NCBI GenBank assembly: GCA_002507545.1
Contig: DAVR01000015.1
Location: 1-57,919, forward strand
Source: Archaeoglobus sp. UBA230
GTDB taxonomy: Archaea; Halobacteriota; Archaeoglobi; Archaeoglobales; Archaeoglobaceae
DNA length: 57,919 nucleotides
Reading direction: 5' to 3'
In this document: positions 42,691 through 51,841 of the stretch, one piece after another
Layout: each line of letters opens with the position of its first letter
Position numbering within the stretch: the stretch's first letter is position 1
Notes under the pieces: generated by a model
Databases searched by the model: none
Seen by the model: the letters and a program-made list of their open reading frames with translations, nothing else
Told to the model about the DNA's origin: nothing
Made by a program: the position numbers and the translations under genes

Positions 42691-44150
42691 TTTCCGAATA
42701 CTCTCTCGTGGTATCACTCCTGATTCCTCTAATTGCCACATTTGTTCTGCCTGCATTAAAGCCAAGGGTGGCGACATGGATTTCTGCTCTCTCCTTCCTC
42801 ATTCCAATGGTTGTCATACTCGCTCTGCTTTTGACCCTTCAGGAATTCGAAGTTCCCATTTTGGCTCTAAACGCTCCAATAGGTGACTTTTATCTTCTTT
42901 CAGACCCAATAAGCAACGCCTTCGGCTTCACAGTCTGTCTTGTCTCTGCGATGGTTGCCCTCTATTCCCTGCCATACATGAAGCACAGATTTGAGGAGAT
43001 GGTTGAGGCTGGAGAAATTAAGGACATTACATGGGAGTTCAGAAAATACTGGTTCCTATACAACCTCTACGCCGTTTCGATGCTCTGGCTTGTTTACGCT
43101 GGCAACTTGATACTGCTTTACATATTCCTCGAAATCTCACTGCTTGCATCCTTCCTGCTTATCTACATGTACGGTTACGGTAACAGACAGTGGGTGGGAA
43201 TTCTTTACTTCGTGTGGACTCACATAGCAGGTGTTTTGGCTTTACTTGGATTCCTCATGGTGGGATTCAGCAATCAGACGTTGGCTCTTCACAGTCTGTC
43301 AACGATAGGCTTTCTACCATGGCTCCTAATCTTCCTTGGAATGGTCGTCAAGCTTCCGGGACTTGGACCACATATCTGGTTGCCGTGGGCGCATGCTGAA
43401 GCACCAACACCCGTCAGCGCCCTCCTAAGTCCACTAACTGTCGGTCTTGCCGGATACGTTCTTTTGAGAGTTTATCTCGTAGACCCATCATTCATTGTTG
43501 AATACAGAGACGTAATAATTGCCTACGCCATAATCTCAAGCGTTTACGCTGGCTTCTCGGTCTTCAAACAGAAAGATTACAAGAGATTGCTCGCCTATTC
43601 AACCGTCTCGCAGATGGGCTACGTTTTAATTGCCATCTGTTTGGGAAGCTATGGTCTCATAGGAGTGGTAATCCAGTATATGAGTCACGCTTTTGGCAAG
43701 TCCATTCTTTTCATGACGGCTGGTGCGATAATCGCAACCTTCCATGGCCTCAGAGATGTGGCGAAGATGGGGGGAATGCATGAATACGTCCCCACCATTG
43801 CAAACGCAGCCCTCATTGGCTTCATGACACTGAGCGGAATTCTTACGATAGGGATGTTTGGCGAATTCTACATTCTTGCAGGTTTAACCAAGGTTTATGG
43901 TTTCAATCTCACTGTAATCCTTGCGGTTGTTTTGGTTTTCATAATATCAGGTCTTTACAGCTTCTACACAATGAAAATCATCTACTATGGGCAGCCAGCG
44001 GGCTACGAAAAGCCACGGTTCAGCAAACTTCTCGACTTTCCACTTTACGTAATAGCCTTCTTCAGCGTTGCCTTCATTTTCCCCCCGCTATCAACAGCAC
44101 TGCTTAGCGGAATGAAGATTCTTCTCGGAATCGGAGGTGGAATGCCATGA
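42687..44150 (+). CDS. fqoM: F420H2:quinone oxidoreductase subunit M (antiporter-like)
   Basis: A 487-residue Mrp-antiporter-like subunit with about 14 TM segments. Key sites are the TM5 Glu in YIFLEISLLASFLLIYM, the Lys/His path in VVKLPGLGPHIWLPWAHAEAP with TPVSALLSPLTVGLAG, and the broken helix region KRLLAYSTVSQMGYVL. It should form one of three proton channels of the complex. The gene order M before L is as in the Archaeoglobus fqo operon. Confidence 0.94.
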   Translation: MISEYSLVVSLLIPLIATFVLPALKPRVATWISALSFLIPMVVILALLLTLQEFEVPILALNAPIGDFYLLSDPISNAFGFTVCLVSAMVALYSLPYMKHRFEEMVEAGEIKDITWEFRKYWFLYNLYAVSMLWLVYAGNLILLYIFLEISLLASFLLIYMYGYGNRQWVGILYFVWTHIAGVLALLGFLMVGFSNQTLALHSLSTIGFLPWLLIFLGMVVKLPGLGPHIWLPWAHAEAPTPVSALLSPLTVGLAGYVLLRVYLVDPSFIVEYRDVIIAYAIISSVYAGFSVFKQKDYKRLLAYSTVSQMGYVLIAICLGSYGLIGVVIQYMSHAFGKSILFMTAGAIIATFHGLRDVAKMGGMHEYVPTIANAALIGFMTLSGILTIGMFGEFYILAGLTKVYGFNLTVILAVVLVFIISGLYSFYTMKIIYYGQPAGYEKPRFSKLLDFPLYVIAFFSVAFIFPPLSTALLSGMKILLGIGGGMP

Positions 44151-46102
44151 CAGAGGGAATGATTGAAGAACTCCCAATGATGGGCGAGCTTCTCGCCTTG
44201 TTGTTCTTCTCACCAATTATAGCGAGCTTTCCAATTGCCATAGCGTGGGGAATTGACCCAAGACCTGAGTGGGCAAGAAAGCTGCCAGTGCTTTCAGTTT
44301 TTGGCTTGTTTGTCTCGCTTTGTGTAGCACTCTACATTCTCTTTAACGTCGGCGAACTCTCACCTGAGGCTGAGCCGATAAAATACACGGTTTACTGGCT
44401 TCCAGATTTCAACATAAATTTCGTCTTCATCTTTGACTATCTCAGCAAGCTGATGGGCGCTTTGACTGCTGTGATAGCCTTTCTGATCGGTGTTTATGGT
44501 CTTGAATACATGAGGGATGACTACAGACTTGGCTGGTACTGGTTCTTCTTCAACCTCTTTACGGCATCAATGCTCCTTGTCGTTTACAGTGACAATCTGC
44601 TTATGCTTTTAATCGGCTGGGAGGGTCTTGGAATCGCCTCGTGGGGATTGATAGGCCACTGGTTCAGGGATGATGACGAGCTTAGTTATGTAGGAGTTCT
44701 GAAGAGGAAGGTTGCTGGCTTAAACATGTTCTGGTCACCCAGCACGGGTGGATGGAGAGCCATTTCGACAATTAGAATCGGAGACATGCCAATGTTCTTT
44801 GCTCTCGGTGCGCTGTTTGCTTTGACTGGTAATTTGAACATAAGTGAAATTCCATGGGCAGGACTCGAAGAAAAGATAGGGGTTGTAGGCATTGTAGTCC
44901 TCATGGCGGCTTTTCTGATGGGCCCATTCACAAAGTCCGCCCAGCTCCCCTTCAGCGAGTGGTTGATGACGGCCATGACCGGTCCTACAACTGTCAGCGC
45001 ACTGCTTCATTCAGCGACGATGGTTGCTGCAGGAACCTATGTCTTCATGAGACTTAGCTGGTACATTCAGCCGTGGGAGCTTCATCTGGAGGGTTATGAA
45101 TACGTTTACATCCTTGTATTGTTCCTTGGCTTGATTTCGTCACTCTATGCAGCCCTTGTTGCAACGAGCACGCGTGAGAGGAAGGTTTTGCTTGCAGCCT
45201 CAACGATGTCGAGCCTTGGTTTGATGTTCGCCTCCGCAGCAGCGAGCTACTGGATAGGTAAATTTGCAGTCCTCGTTGCCTTCTGGTATCTCATCACCCA
45301 CGCATTTGCAAAGGCAACACTCTTCCTTGTTGCCGGTCACCTCATCCACGAAACACACGACAGATTTCTTTGCGGTGATATGGAAGTGGCGAGAAAGCTG
45401 AAATGGGCTTTCGTTGCAACTGTGATTGCAACAATCTTCCTGTCAGGAATTCCACCTTTCACAGCCTACTGGGTTAAATCAGGAATGGATGGTGTGATGC
45501 ACCACCTTGAGCATGAGTTTGGGCTGCTGCCCCTTGCACTGCTGGTAACTATTTCAGCAATCTACTCTGGATTCCTCGGAAAGTTCCTGAGCATGAACTT
45601 CTTCAAGGGCAAAAAGGTTCATCTGCATCTCCATGGTGGGGGGATAATGAGCACGGCCTACGTGTTGATGGTTTCAATGCTTATCGTAATTCTTGGCCTT
45701 TATCTAACCTCACACGAAGAACCTTTCGTTGAGTTCTTCCACGAGGGGCTTTTACCATCCTCCTTTGCTGTTGGTCTAATTGTGCTCGTTGCATACTCGA
45801 TAGGTCTCTTCAAACCTCAGCTGGAATCTCCGATTGGACAGTTCTTCAGTGACAGAATGTATGTGATGTTCCTAAACGACTACATCGTTCCTAAAATCGG
45901 CTGGGCAGTTGCAAAGGTCGTTGACTACGGTAACATGCTGATAGACTTCACCTGTCATCAGGCGATACCACAGATGTTCGAGGTGTATTCAGCCGGAATC
46001 AGGTTTGTTCAGAATGGTAGCCTTGAGAGGTATTTGAGGATAGTAATAGGCTTTGTGATGCTGATAGTGGTGGTAGCAGTTGCAGCGGGGTGGATAGTAT
46101 GA
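44147..46102 (+). CDS. fqoL: F420H2:quinone oxidoreductase subunit L (antiporter-like)
   Basis: A 651-residue NuoL-like subunit. Beyond the 14-TM antiporter core (GWEGLGIASWGLIGHW with the TM5 Glu; QLPFSEWLMTAMTGPTTVSA; HSATMVAAGTYVFMR), it has the long C-terminal extension of NuoL. In complex I this forms the lateral helix HL and ends in an anchoring TM helix, here VIGFVMLIVVVAVAAGW. It has ATGA overlaps with fqoM and fqoN. Confidence 0.94.
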   Translation: MTEGMIEELPMMGELLALLFFSPIIASFPIAIAWGIDPRPEWARKLPVLSVFGLFVSLCVALYILFNVGELSPEAEPIKYTVYWLPDFNINFVFIFDYLSKLMGALTAVIAFLIGVYGLEYMRDDYRLGWYWFFFNLFTASMLLVVYSDNLLMLLIGWEGLGIASWGLIGHWFRDDDELSYVGVLKRKVAGLNMFWSPSTGGWRAISTIRIGDMPMFFALGALFALTGNLNISEIPWAGLEEKIGVVGIVVLMAAFLMGPFTKSAQLPFSEWLMTAMTGPTTVSALLHSATMVAAGTYVFMRLSWYIQPWELHLEGYEYVYILVLFLGLISSLYAALVATSTRERKVLLAASTMSSLGLMFASAAASYWIGKFAVLVAFWYLITHAFAKATLFLVAGHLIHETHDRFLCGDMEVARKLKWAFVATVIATIFLSGIPPFTAYWVKSGMDGVMHHLEHEFGLLPLALLVTISAIYSGFLGKFLSMNFFKGKKVHLHLHGGGIMSTAYVLMVSMLIVILGLYLTSHEEPFVEFFHEGLLPSSFAVGLIVLVAYSIGLFKPQLESPIGQFFSDRMYVMFLNDYIVPKIGWAVAKVVDYGNMLIDFTCHQAIPQMFEVYSAGIRFVQNGSLERYLRIVIGFVMLIVVVAVAAGWIV

Positions 46103-47313
46103 TGCTGGAAATTCTCGTTTCGCTGATTGTTTTAACGATCGCAGCAGCTTTAAGCTACAAAGATTACAGACTTTCCTTCATACTCAGCCTTGCCGCGATT
46201 ATCCCTGTAGCGGCTTCAGGCAATGCAATCTACTCGGCACTGATTTTTGGCGTGGCTCTGCTGAATGCATTCTCACTCTTAGTGATAAGGGGGAATCATA
46301 TAGCGGGTGTTGATTATGCAATGATTGCGATAATGTGTATCGCAACTCTGTATGCATTCATCGCTACCGATTTGGCAGTGATGCTCACACTGTTCGTTGT
46401 TGTTTCAGTTCCGACCTATCTGCTGATAATGGTCAGTGACAGGGAGATGAAGGTTGATGTGGGCATAAAGTATGTAACTTTCATGGTTATCGCCACAGTC
46501 CTGTTCATGATTGGAGCGGTTCTGCTGTATTCAGTGGGTGTAAACTCAATGATCTACTCGATTGCATTCCTGATGCTGATCGTCGGCCTGAGCATGGAGG
46601 TCGGAATAGCTCCTGTGCATGAGTGGGTGCCAGACGTTTTCTCCTCTGCAGACCCAATTCCCGTTTCAATTGTTGCATCGCTTGCCAAATTCGTCCCCTT
46701 CATAATTGCATACAAGATAATTGTCGCAACAGCAACACCTGCAATCGGGCCTTTGATACTGGTTGTAGGTTTGATAGCTGCAGCATCAATGTTTGTTGGA
46801 AACATAGGTGCACTGACAACCAACGATCCGAGCAGAATTCTTGCCTACTCTACTGTTGCAAATATGGGTTATATACTTGCAACCTTTGCAGCGATTACAG
46901 CAGGAAAAGAGTACATTTACTTTGCCATCGCTGGAGGCATTCTTCAGTTGTTCGTGAACTCTTTCGGAAAGATAGGCTTCTTTACAAGCATAAAGAACGG
47001 TGGAACTTCGCCAATCACAGCCTATCTTTTGACCTTTTCCTTTATCGGTCTCCCACCGCTGATGGGCTTCTGGAGCAAGCTGTTCATCATCTACTCGTTG
47101 GTATTCTCAAGCTACATCTGGCTCGCCGTAATCCTCGTGCTTAACTCGGCAATCTCTGTTCCTTATTACGTCAGACTCGCAAGGTTGCTTGGCACCGGCT
47201 GGAAGTTCTCGCTTGCAAATGCAGTGGTGCTATTCGCATCACTGGCAATGCTGATAACACTGATTCCTCCAACATGGTTTGTGGATGTGATGTCAATGAT
47301 GAGGGGGGTGTGA
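46099..47313 (+). CDS. fqoN: F420H2:quinone oxidoreductase subunit N (antiporter-like)
   Basis: A 404-residue NuoN-like subunit, shorter than the bacterial form, as expected for the archaeal type. Signatures are MEVGIAPVHEWVPDVFSSAD, with the PVSIVASLAKFVPF path Lys, and DPSRILAYSTVANMGYIL. ATG 46099 overlaps the fqoL stop as ATGA, which decides against the in-frame start at 46090. It lies next to J/K/A in the membrane arm. Confidence 0.92.
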   Translation: MMLEILVSLIVLTIAAALSYKDYRLSFILSLAAIIPVAASGNAIYSALIFGVALLNAFSLLVIRGNHIAGVDYAMIAIMCIATLYAFIATDLAVMLTLFVVVSVPTYLLIMVSDREMKVDVGIKYVTFMVIATVLFMIGAVLLYSVGVNSMIYSIAFLMLIVGLSMEVGIAPVHEWVPDVFSSADPIPVSIVASLAKFVPFIIAYKIIVATATPAIGPLILVVGLIAAASMFVGNIGALTTNDPSRILAYSTVANMGYILATFAAITAGKEYIYFAIAGGILQLFVNSFGKIGFFTSIKNGGTSPITAYLLTFSFIGLPPLMGFWSKLFIIYSLVFSSYIWLAVILVLNSAISVPYYVRLARLLGTGWKFSLANAVVLFASLAMLITLIPPTWFVDVMSMMRGV

Positions 47314-47316
47314 AAA

Positions 47317-47691
47317 ATGGCGCTGATCGAAAATACTCTGATAGTGGTAATACTTGTCGCAGTTGCACTGATTACGGACATTGCAGTCCTGATACTGGCG
47401 AAGATACTGCCGAGATACCGCCCGACGGATGTAAAGATTTCCCGTTTTGAAGCTGGTAACCCACCACTCGGACCTCAGAAGTGGACTTTGCCGATGCAGT
47501 ACATCGGTTTCATGATCATGTTCATGGCCTTTGAGCCGATTCTCGTCCTCCTGCTGCTATTTTCAGCAACTCCAAACCTCGATGTTTTTGCATTGACAAT
47601 CATCGCCTTCCTTTTGATCCTTCCTGCATTGTATGTGGCGTATAACTACTCACTGGAAATTGCCAAGCTGAGAGGTGGTATAAATGGATGA
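47317..47691 (+). CDS. fqoA: F420H2:quinone oxidoreductase subunit A
   Basis: A 124-residue NuoA homologue with three TM segments and the conserved loop SRFEAGNPPLGPQK. The complex I equivalent is the loop with the Cys near the quinone cavity; here the E-x-G-N-P-P form is kept. FMIMFMAFEPILVLLLLF carries the membrane Glu. It overlaps fqoB/C by 8 bp. Confidence 0.93.
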   Translation: MALIENTLIVVILVAVALITDIAVLILAKILPRYRPTDVKISRFEAGNPPLGPQKWTLPMQYIGFMIMFMAFEPILVLLLLFSATPNLDVFALTIIAFLLILPALYVAYNYSLEIAKLRGGING

Positions 47692-48736
47692 ATTTATTGA
47701 CTTCGTAAGAGGAGGGCCACTTGGCCCGATAAAGAAGTGGGGGACGAGATGGAGTTTATGGCCTGTTCATCTCGTTACTGCATGCTGTGGTGCTGAACTC
47801 GCCCACGCTTTTGCATGTGGTTACGATGGTGAGCGTATTGGAGCACTCAACTACGGTATCGCAAGGCAGACAAACCTTATCATCGTTGAAGGAGCCATTA
47901 CAAGGAAAATGGCGAGGGTTTTAAGAATCACATGGGAGCAGATGCCTGATCCAAAGTTTGTGATTGTGATGGGAGCATGTGGTCTGCAGGGAGGCCTCTT
48001 CTGGAATGGCTATCATATGGTAAAGCCCTCCGATGTTGTGCCTGTTGATTTCTTCATACCCGGCTGTCCCCCAACACCTGAAGCCTTGCTGAGGGGAATA
48101 AGGCAACTTCAGGATAAGATCATAACGGGAGAGGCAAAAACATCTGCAACCTTCCCTGAGATACCACTTGAACCGGGAAGGAAGCCAAGAGTGCTTCCAA
48201 AATCCCCAAAAAAGGTTTCAAAGGCTCCGGCAGTCTTGGTGAACGTTCCGAAGCAGGTGGAATGGGACTTCGGAGAGAAGCTTGTGGAAGAGCTTAGGGC
48301 TAAGATTGAGGCTAAGTCTGTCACCATCACTGGCAAAAACAGGATAGCGGTGAAGGTTGAGAGGGATTACATACCGAAGGCTGCACTTAAGCTCAGAGAT
48401 ATGGGATTTGATCATGTAAAGAACGTAAATGTTGTGGATGTACCCAACGAGGATAAGTTCATAGTTGAATACCACTTCTCAAGCTACAGTGTGAAGGAGC
48501 TGATGCCAGTCATAGTTAATATCTTTGCCGACGTTCCGAGAGATGAGCCGAGGGTCAAGAGCCTTGCAAAGATGTTTCCGAGTGCTGATTACTTGGAGAG
48601 GGAAATGCACGACTTCTTTGGTGTTGTGTTCGAAGGAAACCCGTGGACAGGCAGAAAGTTCTTACTTGCTCCTGATACTCCTGAATATCCGCTCAGGAAG
48701 GACTTCAAGCTTGAAGAGGAGGTTTACGTGAGGTGA
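47684..48736 (+). CDS. fqoB/C: F420H2:quinone oxidoreductase fused subunit B/C
   Basis: A 350-residue fusion. Residues 1-165 are NuoB-like and hold the N2 [4Fe-4S] ligands: the CC pair in LVTACCGAELAHA (C34-C35), Cys in VMGACGLQGG and in IPGCPPTPEAL. A linker rich in Pro and Lys follows, then the NuoC domain (about 185-350), ending in YLEREMHDFFGVVFEGNPW and PLRKDF, the 30-kDa signature. The fusion is the Archaeoglobus form; in Methanosarcina fpoB and fpoC are separate. It carries electrons to the quinone site together with D. Confidence 0.95.
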   Translation: MDEFIDFVRGGPLGPIKKWGTRWSLWPVHLVTACCGAELAHAFACGYDGERIGALNYGIARQTNLIIVEGAITRKMARVLRITWEQMPDPKFVIVMGACGLQGGLFWNGYHMVKPSDVVPVDFFIPGCPPTPEALLRGIRQLQDKIITGEAKTSATFPEIPLEPGRKPRVLPKSPKKVSKAPAVLVNVPKQVEWDFGEKLVEELRAKIEAKSVTITGKNRIAVKVERDYIPKAALKLRDMGFDHVKNVNVVDVPNEDKFIVEYHFSSYSVKELMPVIVNIFADVPRDEPRVKSLAKMFPSADYLEREMHDFFGVVFEGNPWTGRKFLLAPDTPEYPLRKDFKLEEEVYVR

Positions 48737-48740
48737 TAAT

Positions 48741-49973
48741 ATGGAAGAGTATACGCTTGACATTCCGGTAGAGCCTCCAAAGGAGCTAAGGTCTCTGTTT
48801 ATCCCGATACCTCCAGCTTATGTTGAGGACGTCTACAAAAGCGATGACTTCCTAATTCTTGTTGGCCCCCAGCATCCGGGAAGCGGACACATGAGGCTAA
48901 TCGTGAGGGTTAAGGGAGACATTATTCAAGAAGTAATTCCCGATCCGGGTTACGTTCACAGGTCAATAGAGAAACTCGCCGAGAATAGACTGTATATCCA
49001 GAACATACCTCTTGTTGAAAGACCCGCTATAATGGATGCGGCTAACTTCAATCTTGGCTATATCAGAGTGATAGAAGAAGCTCTCGACATAGAGGTTCCT
49101 GAGAGGGCAAAATACATCAGAACCATGCTTGCAGAGCTGTGCAGGGTTGGAACGCACCTATATGATGCTGCAATCCTTGCAGTCTTTCTCGGACATACAA
49201 CCGGATTCATGTATCCCTTCGGAATCAGAGAGCTAATCTGCGAGGCTCTTGTAAGAGTTACGGGTGCAAGATTTACGTCTTCCTTCATAATTCCTGGTGG
49301 TGTAAGGAGAGATGTTGACAATTCAACGCTTAAATGGATTTACGACATGACCTTGGCAATGGAGAGGAGGCTGAAGTCCTTTGAGAGGATATTCATCAAG
49401 AACCCCACAGTTATAGCAAGGCTGAAGGATGTTGGAGTCCTTACAAAAGAAGAGGCGATAAAGTACGGCGTTGTGGGGCCTTTCCTGAGAGCGAGTGGTG
49501 TTGAGTATGACGTCAGAAAGATCGAACCCTACGAGGTTTACGATGAACTGACGTGGGATATACCGGTCTCGGATGCAGGAGATGGCTACCACAGATTTCT
49601 CGTCAGAGTTAATGAGGTTGCACAGAGTCTCAGCATTGTTAGGCAGTGCATCAAGCAGATGCCTGAAGGTAGGGTTATAAGCGAGCAGATAGCTGAGAAT
49701 GGAGAGGACATAAGAGGTTCTTTCTACGACAGCCTTTATGATTTAGTTCTTCCTGCGGGAGAGTACACAACACTCACAGAAGGAGCAAGGGGGACGATAA
49801 TTTACAGCATAATAAGCGATGGCGAGTCCAATGTGCCATATAGGGTTAGAATAGTCACTCCGGGATGGCTTTACCTGAGAGGCTTCATGGAGTCCATGAA
49901 GGGTGAAAGACTGGCAGATTTGCAGGCGATTTACGGTAGCTTTGGATACTTCCCGCCTGAAGCGGATAGGTGA
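48741..49973 (+). CDS. fqoD: F420H2:quinone oxidoreductase subunit D
   Basis: A 410-residue 49-kDa/NuoD-type subunit. It has VGPQHPGSGHMRLIVRV, the quinone-site GYVHRSIEKLAENRLY with the conserved His, and the hydrogenase-like FGIRELICEALVRVTGARF with IIPGGVRRD. The Ni-ligand cysteines of hydrogenases are absent, as in complex I. It follows B/C after 4 bp with a GAGGTGATA site. Confidence 0.95.
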   Translation: MEEYTLDIPVEPPKELRSLFIPIPPAYVEDVYKSDDFLILVGPQHPGSGHMRLIVRVKGDIIQEVIPDPGYVHRSIEKLAENRLYIQNIPLVERPAIMDAANFNLGYIRVIEEALDIEVPERAKYIRTMLAELCRVGTHLYDAAILAVFLGHTTGFMYPFGIRELICEALVRVTGARFTSSFIIPGGVRRDVDNSTLKWIYDMTLAMERRLKSFERIFIKNPTVIARLKDVGVLTKEEAIKYGVVGPFLRASGVEYDVRKIEPYEVYDELTWDIPVSDAGDGYHRFLVRVNEVAQSLSIVRQCIKQMPEGRVISEQIAENGEDIRGSFYDSLYDLVLPAGEYTTLTEGARGTIIYSIISDGESNVPYRVRIVTPGWLYLRGFMESMKGERLADLQAIYGSFGYFPPEADR

Positions 49974-49982
49974 GGTGATAAG

Positions 49983-51089
49983 ATGATTGACATTTTCCAG
50001 ATACTGAATTACTTCTTTGAAATCTTCTCATCGGACATGATGGACATCCCGCTGATAGCACCGATAGTAGATTATCTGATGCAGATTCCCTTGCTGAACA
50101 TTCTTGTGGCTCTAATACTCTGGAAACCCTTCTTTGCCGTTGTGATAATGCCGGGTTTGGGTGTGCTTACACTCTACCTGCTTTACATCGTCTGGTATGA
50201 AAGAAAGCTCACCGCAAGGATTCAATGGAGAGTCGGTCCGCTTGAAGTAGCGAGGCCGATCAGAGGAGCCATTCAGGCTTTGGCGGATGGTATCAGATAC
50301 TTCTTCCAGGAGGCGATTGTTCACAGGGAAGCTCACCGCCCCTACTATGTCCAGCTTCCGATACTTGCTTTCATTCCTGTGCTGTTGCCAATACTCTTCA
50401 TTCCTGCTGGCAGTGCTGTTGGGATATACACACCCTATTCAATCCAGCTAATTGTTACCTTCATTGCTCTGATCCCCATTACAATCGTTGCCATTGGATG
50501 GGCAGCCAACAGCAGATTTGCCTACATAGGTTCAGTTAGAGAGGCTTTCATGTATTTTGCCTACGAAGTTCCCTTCATTATTGCTGTGATTTCGATGATA
50601 TTCCTATACGGCAGTGGTGATGCTTACATAGCTGTTGAGAAACAGAGCACGATTCCGGGAGTTCTGCTGAACCCGATTGCTTTCGTAGTCTATATCATCG
50701 CTATGTTAATGGCTACCTCCCGTTTGCCCTTTGAGATTCCCGAAGCTGATCAGGAGATAGCCTTTGGGCCTTTCGTTGAGTATTCGGGGATTCTCTTTGG
50801 GCTTGTCATGGTTCTTGCGTACGAGAAGTTATACATAATGACATTACTGTTCACGATACTGTTTCTCGGAGGTTGGAGTGGGATTTACTGTCCACTTCTC
50901 GGCGACCTCAACGGACCATTATGGCTCTTCATCAAATCAGTCGTTGTGATCTCGATACTTGTAATCGTTAGGTCAATCTACGCCAGATACAGGCTCGATC
51001 AGGCTCTGAGAATAGGCTGGACTTCAATGCTCGCCCTTTCGATTGTCGCCCTGATTATTGGAGGGGCTGTAGGAGTGTGGTTATCATGA
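49983..51089 (+). CDS. fqoH: F420H2:quinone oxidoreductase subunit H
   Basis: A 368-residue NuoH-type membrane subunit with about nine TM segments. The conserved VWYERKLTARIQWRVGPLEV, ALADGIRYFFQEAI and the loop ATSRLPFEIPEADQEIAFG (E-rich quinone-channel loop) are present, as is FVEYSGILFGLVMVLAYE. The N-terminus, with SDMMDIPLIAPIVDYLM, is longer than usual; a later Met is possible. Confidence 0.94.
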   Translation: MIDIFQILNYFFEIFSSDMMDIPLIAPIVDYLMQIPLLNILVALILWKPFFAVVIMPGLGVLTLYLLYIVWYERKLTARIQWRVGPLEVARPIRGAIQALADGIRYFFQEAIVHREAHRPYYVQLPILAFIPVLLPILFIPAGSAVGIYTPYSIQLIVTFIALIPITIVAIGWAANSRFAYIGSVREAFMYFAYEVPFIIAVISMIFLYGSGDAYIAVEKQSTIPGVLLNPIAFVVYIIAMLMATSRLPFEIPEADQEIAFGPFVEYSGILFGLVMVLAYEKLYIMTLLFTILFLGGWSGIYCPLLGDLNGPLWLFIKSVVVISILVIVRSIYARYRLDQALRIGWTSMLALSIVALIIGGAVGVWLS

Positions 51090-51841
51090 TCAGGCTGGAG
51101 AAAGTTAAGACTGATCCGGTAGAAACTCTCAAAAGGCATGCTGAAGCCTTCGGTGAGGCTGTAAGGCAGGCGATCAAGCCCGACAGAATCACGGTTGAGT
51201 ATCCGAGAGAGAGGAGAAAGTATCCTGAATGCTTCAGAGGATTCATCGTCTTTGACAAGGAAAAGTGCATAAGCTGCTTCCGCTGTGCCCAGATTTGCCC
51301 TGCCAATGCAATTCAGATGGAATACTTTGAAAATGCCTATCCGGGGATAGATTATGCGAAGTGTATTTTCTGTCATTTCTGCGTGGATAGCTGTCCAACC
51401 GGAGCTTTGAACACGAGCAAGGTTCATGATATTGCCTTCAAGGCAATGGAGGAGATGAGGCTGAGCGCCAAGCATATAGCTAAGCTTCCTGAAATTGTCA
51501 GGGAGGAGATTCAGACGGTAGAGTATTACGTTGACAGAAACACTTGGAAGCTGGTAAGAAAGAAAGAGATGGATAAGCTGGAGGTTGCACCAAAACCCGT
51601 CGTTGTCAAGCCAAGAAAGGCTGCATGTGCCGATCCAGAGAACTGTCTTGGCTGCAGGCTGTGTGTAAACGTCTGTCCGCAGAATGCAATAAAGGTTGAG
51701 AGGTGTGAGATAACTATAGAAGAAGAGGTTACGGGCACCGGATGTATTTTGGAAGTTCAGACAGAGCTGTGCACGGGATGCGGATTATGCGTGAGGCAGT
51801 GCCCGATGCAGATACTGACGCTTGAAGAGGTGGGAGAATGA
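51086..51841 (+). CDS. fqoI: F420H2:quinone oxidoreductase subunit I with extra C-terminal ferredoxin domain
   Basis: A 251-residue subunit. Residues 1-130 are NuoI-like with two [4Fe-4S] motifs (C61-x2-C64-x2-C67-x3-C71 and C93-x2-C96-x2-C99-x3-C103). After a linker, residues 180-245 form a second 2x[4Fe-4S] ferredoxin-like domain (C187-x2-C190-x2-C193-x3-C197 and C229-x2-C232-x2-C235-x3-C239), with further Cys at 181, 207 and 220. NuoI/FpoI proteins are usually near 130-180 residues with two clusters, so four clusters are predicted here. The in-frame GTG at 51077 is rejected in favour of the ATGA overlap with fqoH. Confidence 0.93.
   Translation: MIRLEKVKTDPVETLKRHAEAFGEAVRQAIKPDRITVEYPRERRKYPECFRGFIVFDKEKCISCFRCAQICPANAIQMEYFENAYPGIDYAKCIFCHFCVDSCPTGALNTSKVHDIAFKAMEEMRLSAKHIAKLPEIVREEIQTVEYYVDRNTWKLVRKKEMDKLEVAPKPVVVKPRKAACADPENCLGCRLCVNVCPQNAIKVERCEITIEEEVTGTGCILEVQTELCTGCGLCVRQCPMQILTLEEVGE

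Noticed and set aside
46623..47144. 173-codon open frame inside fqoN
   Set aside because: It lies in another frame of a well-supported antiporter subunit; its Cys- and Arg-rich composition is that of an out-of-frame reading.
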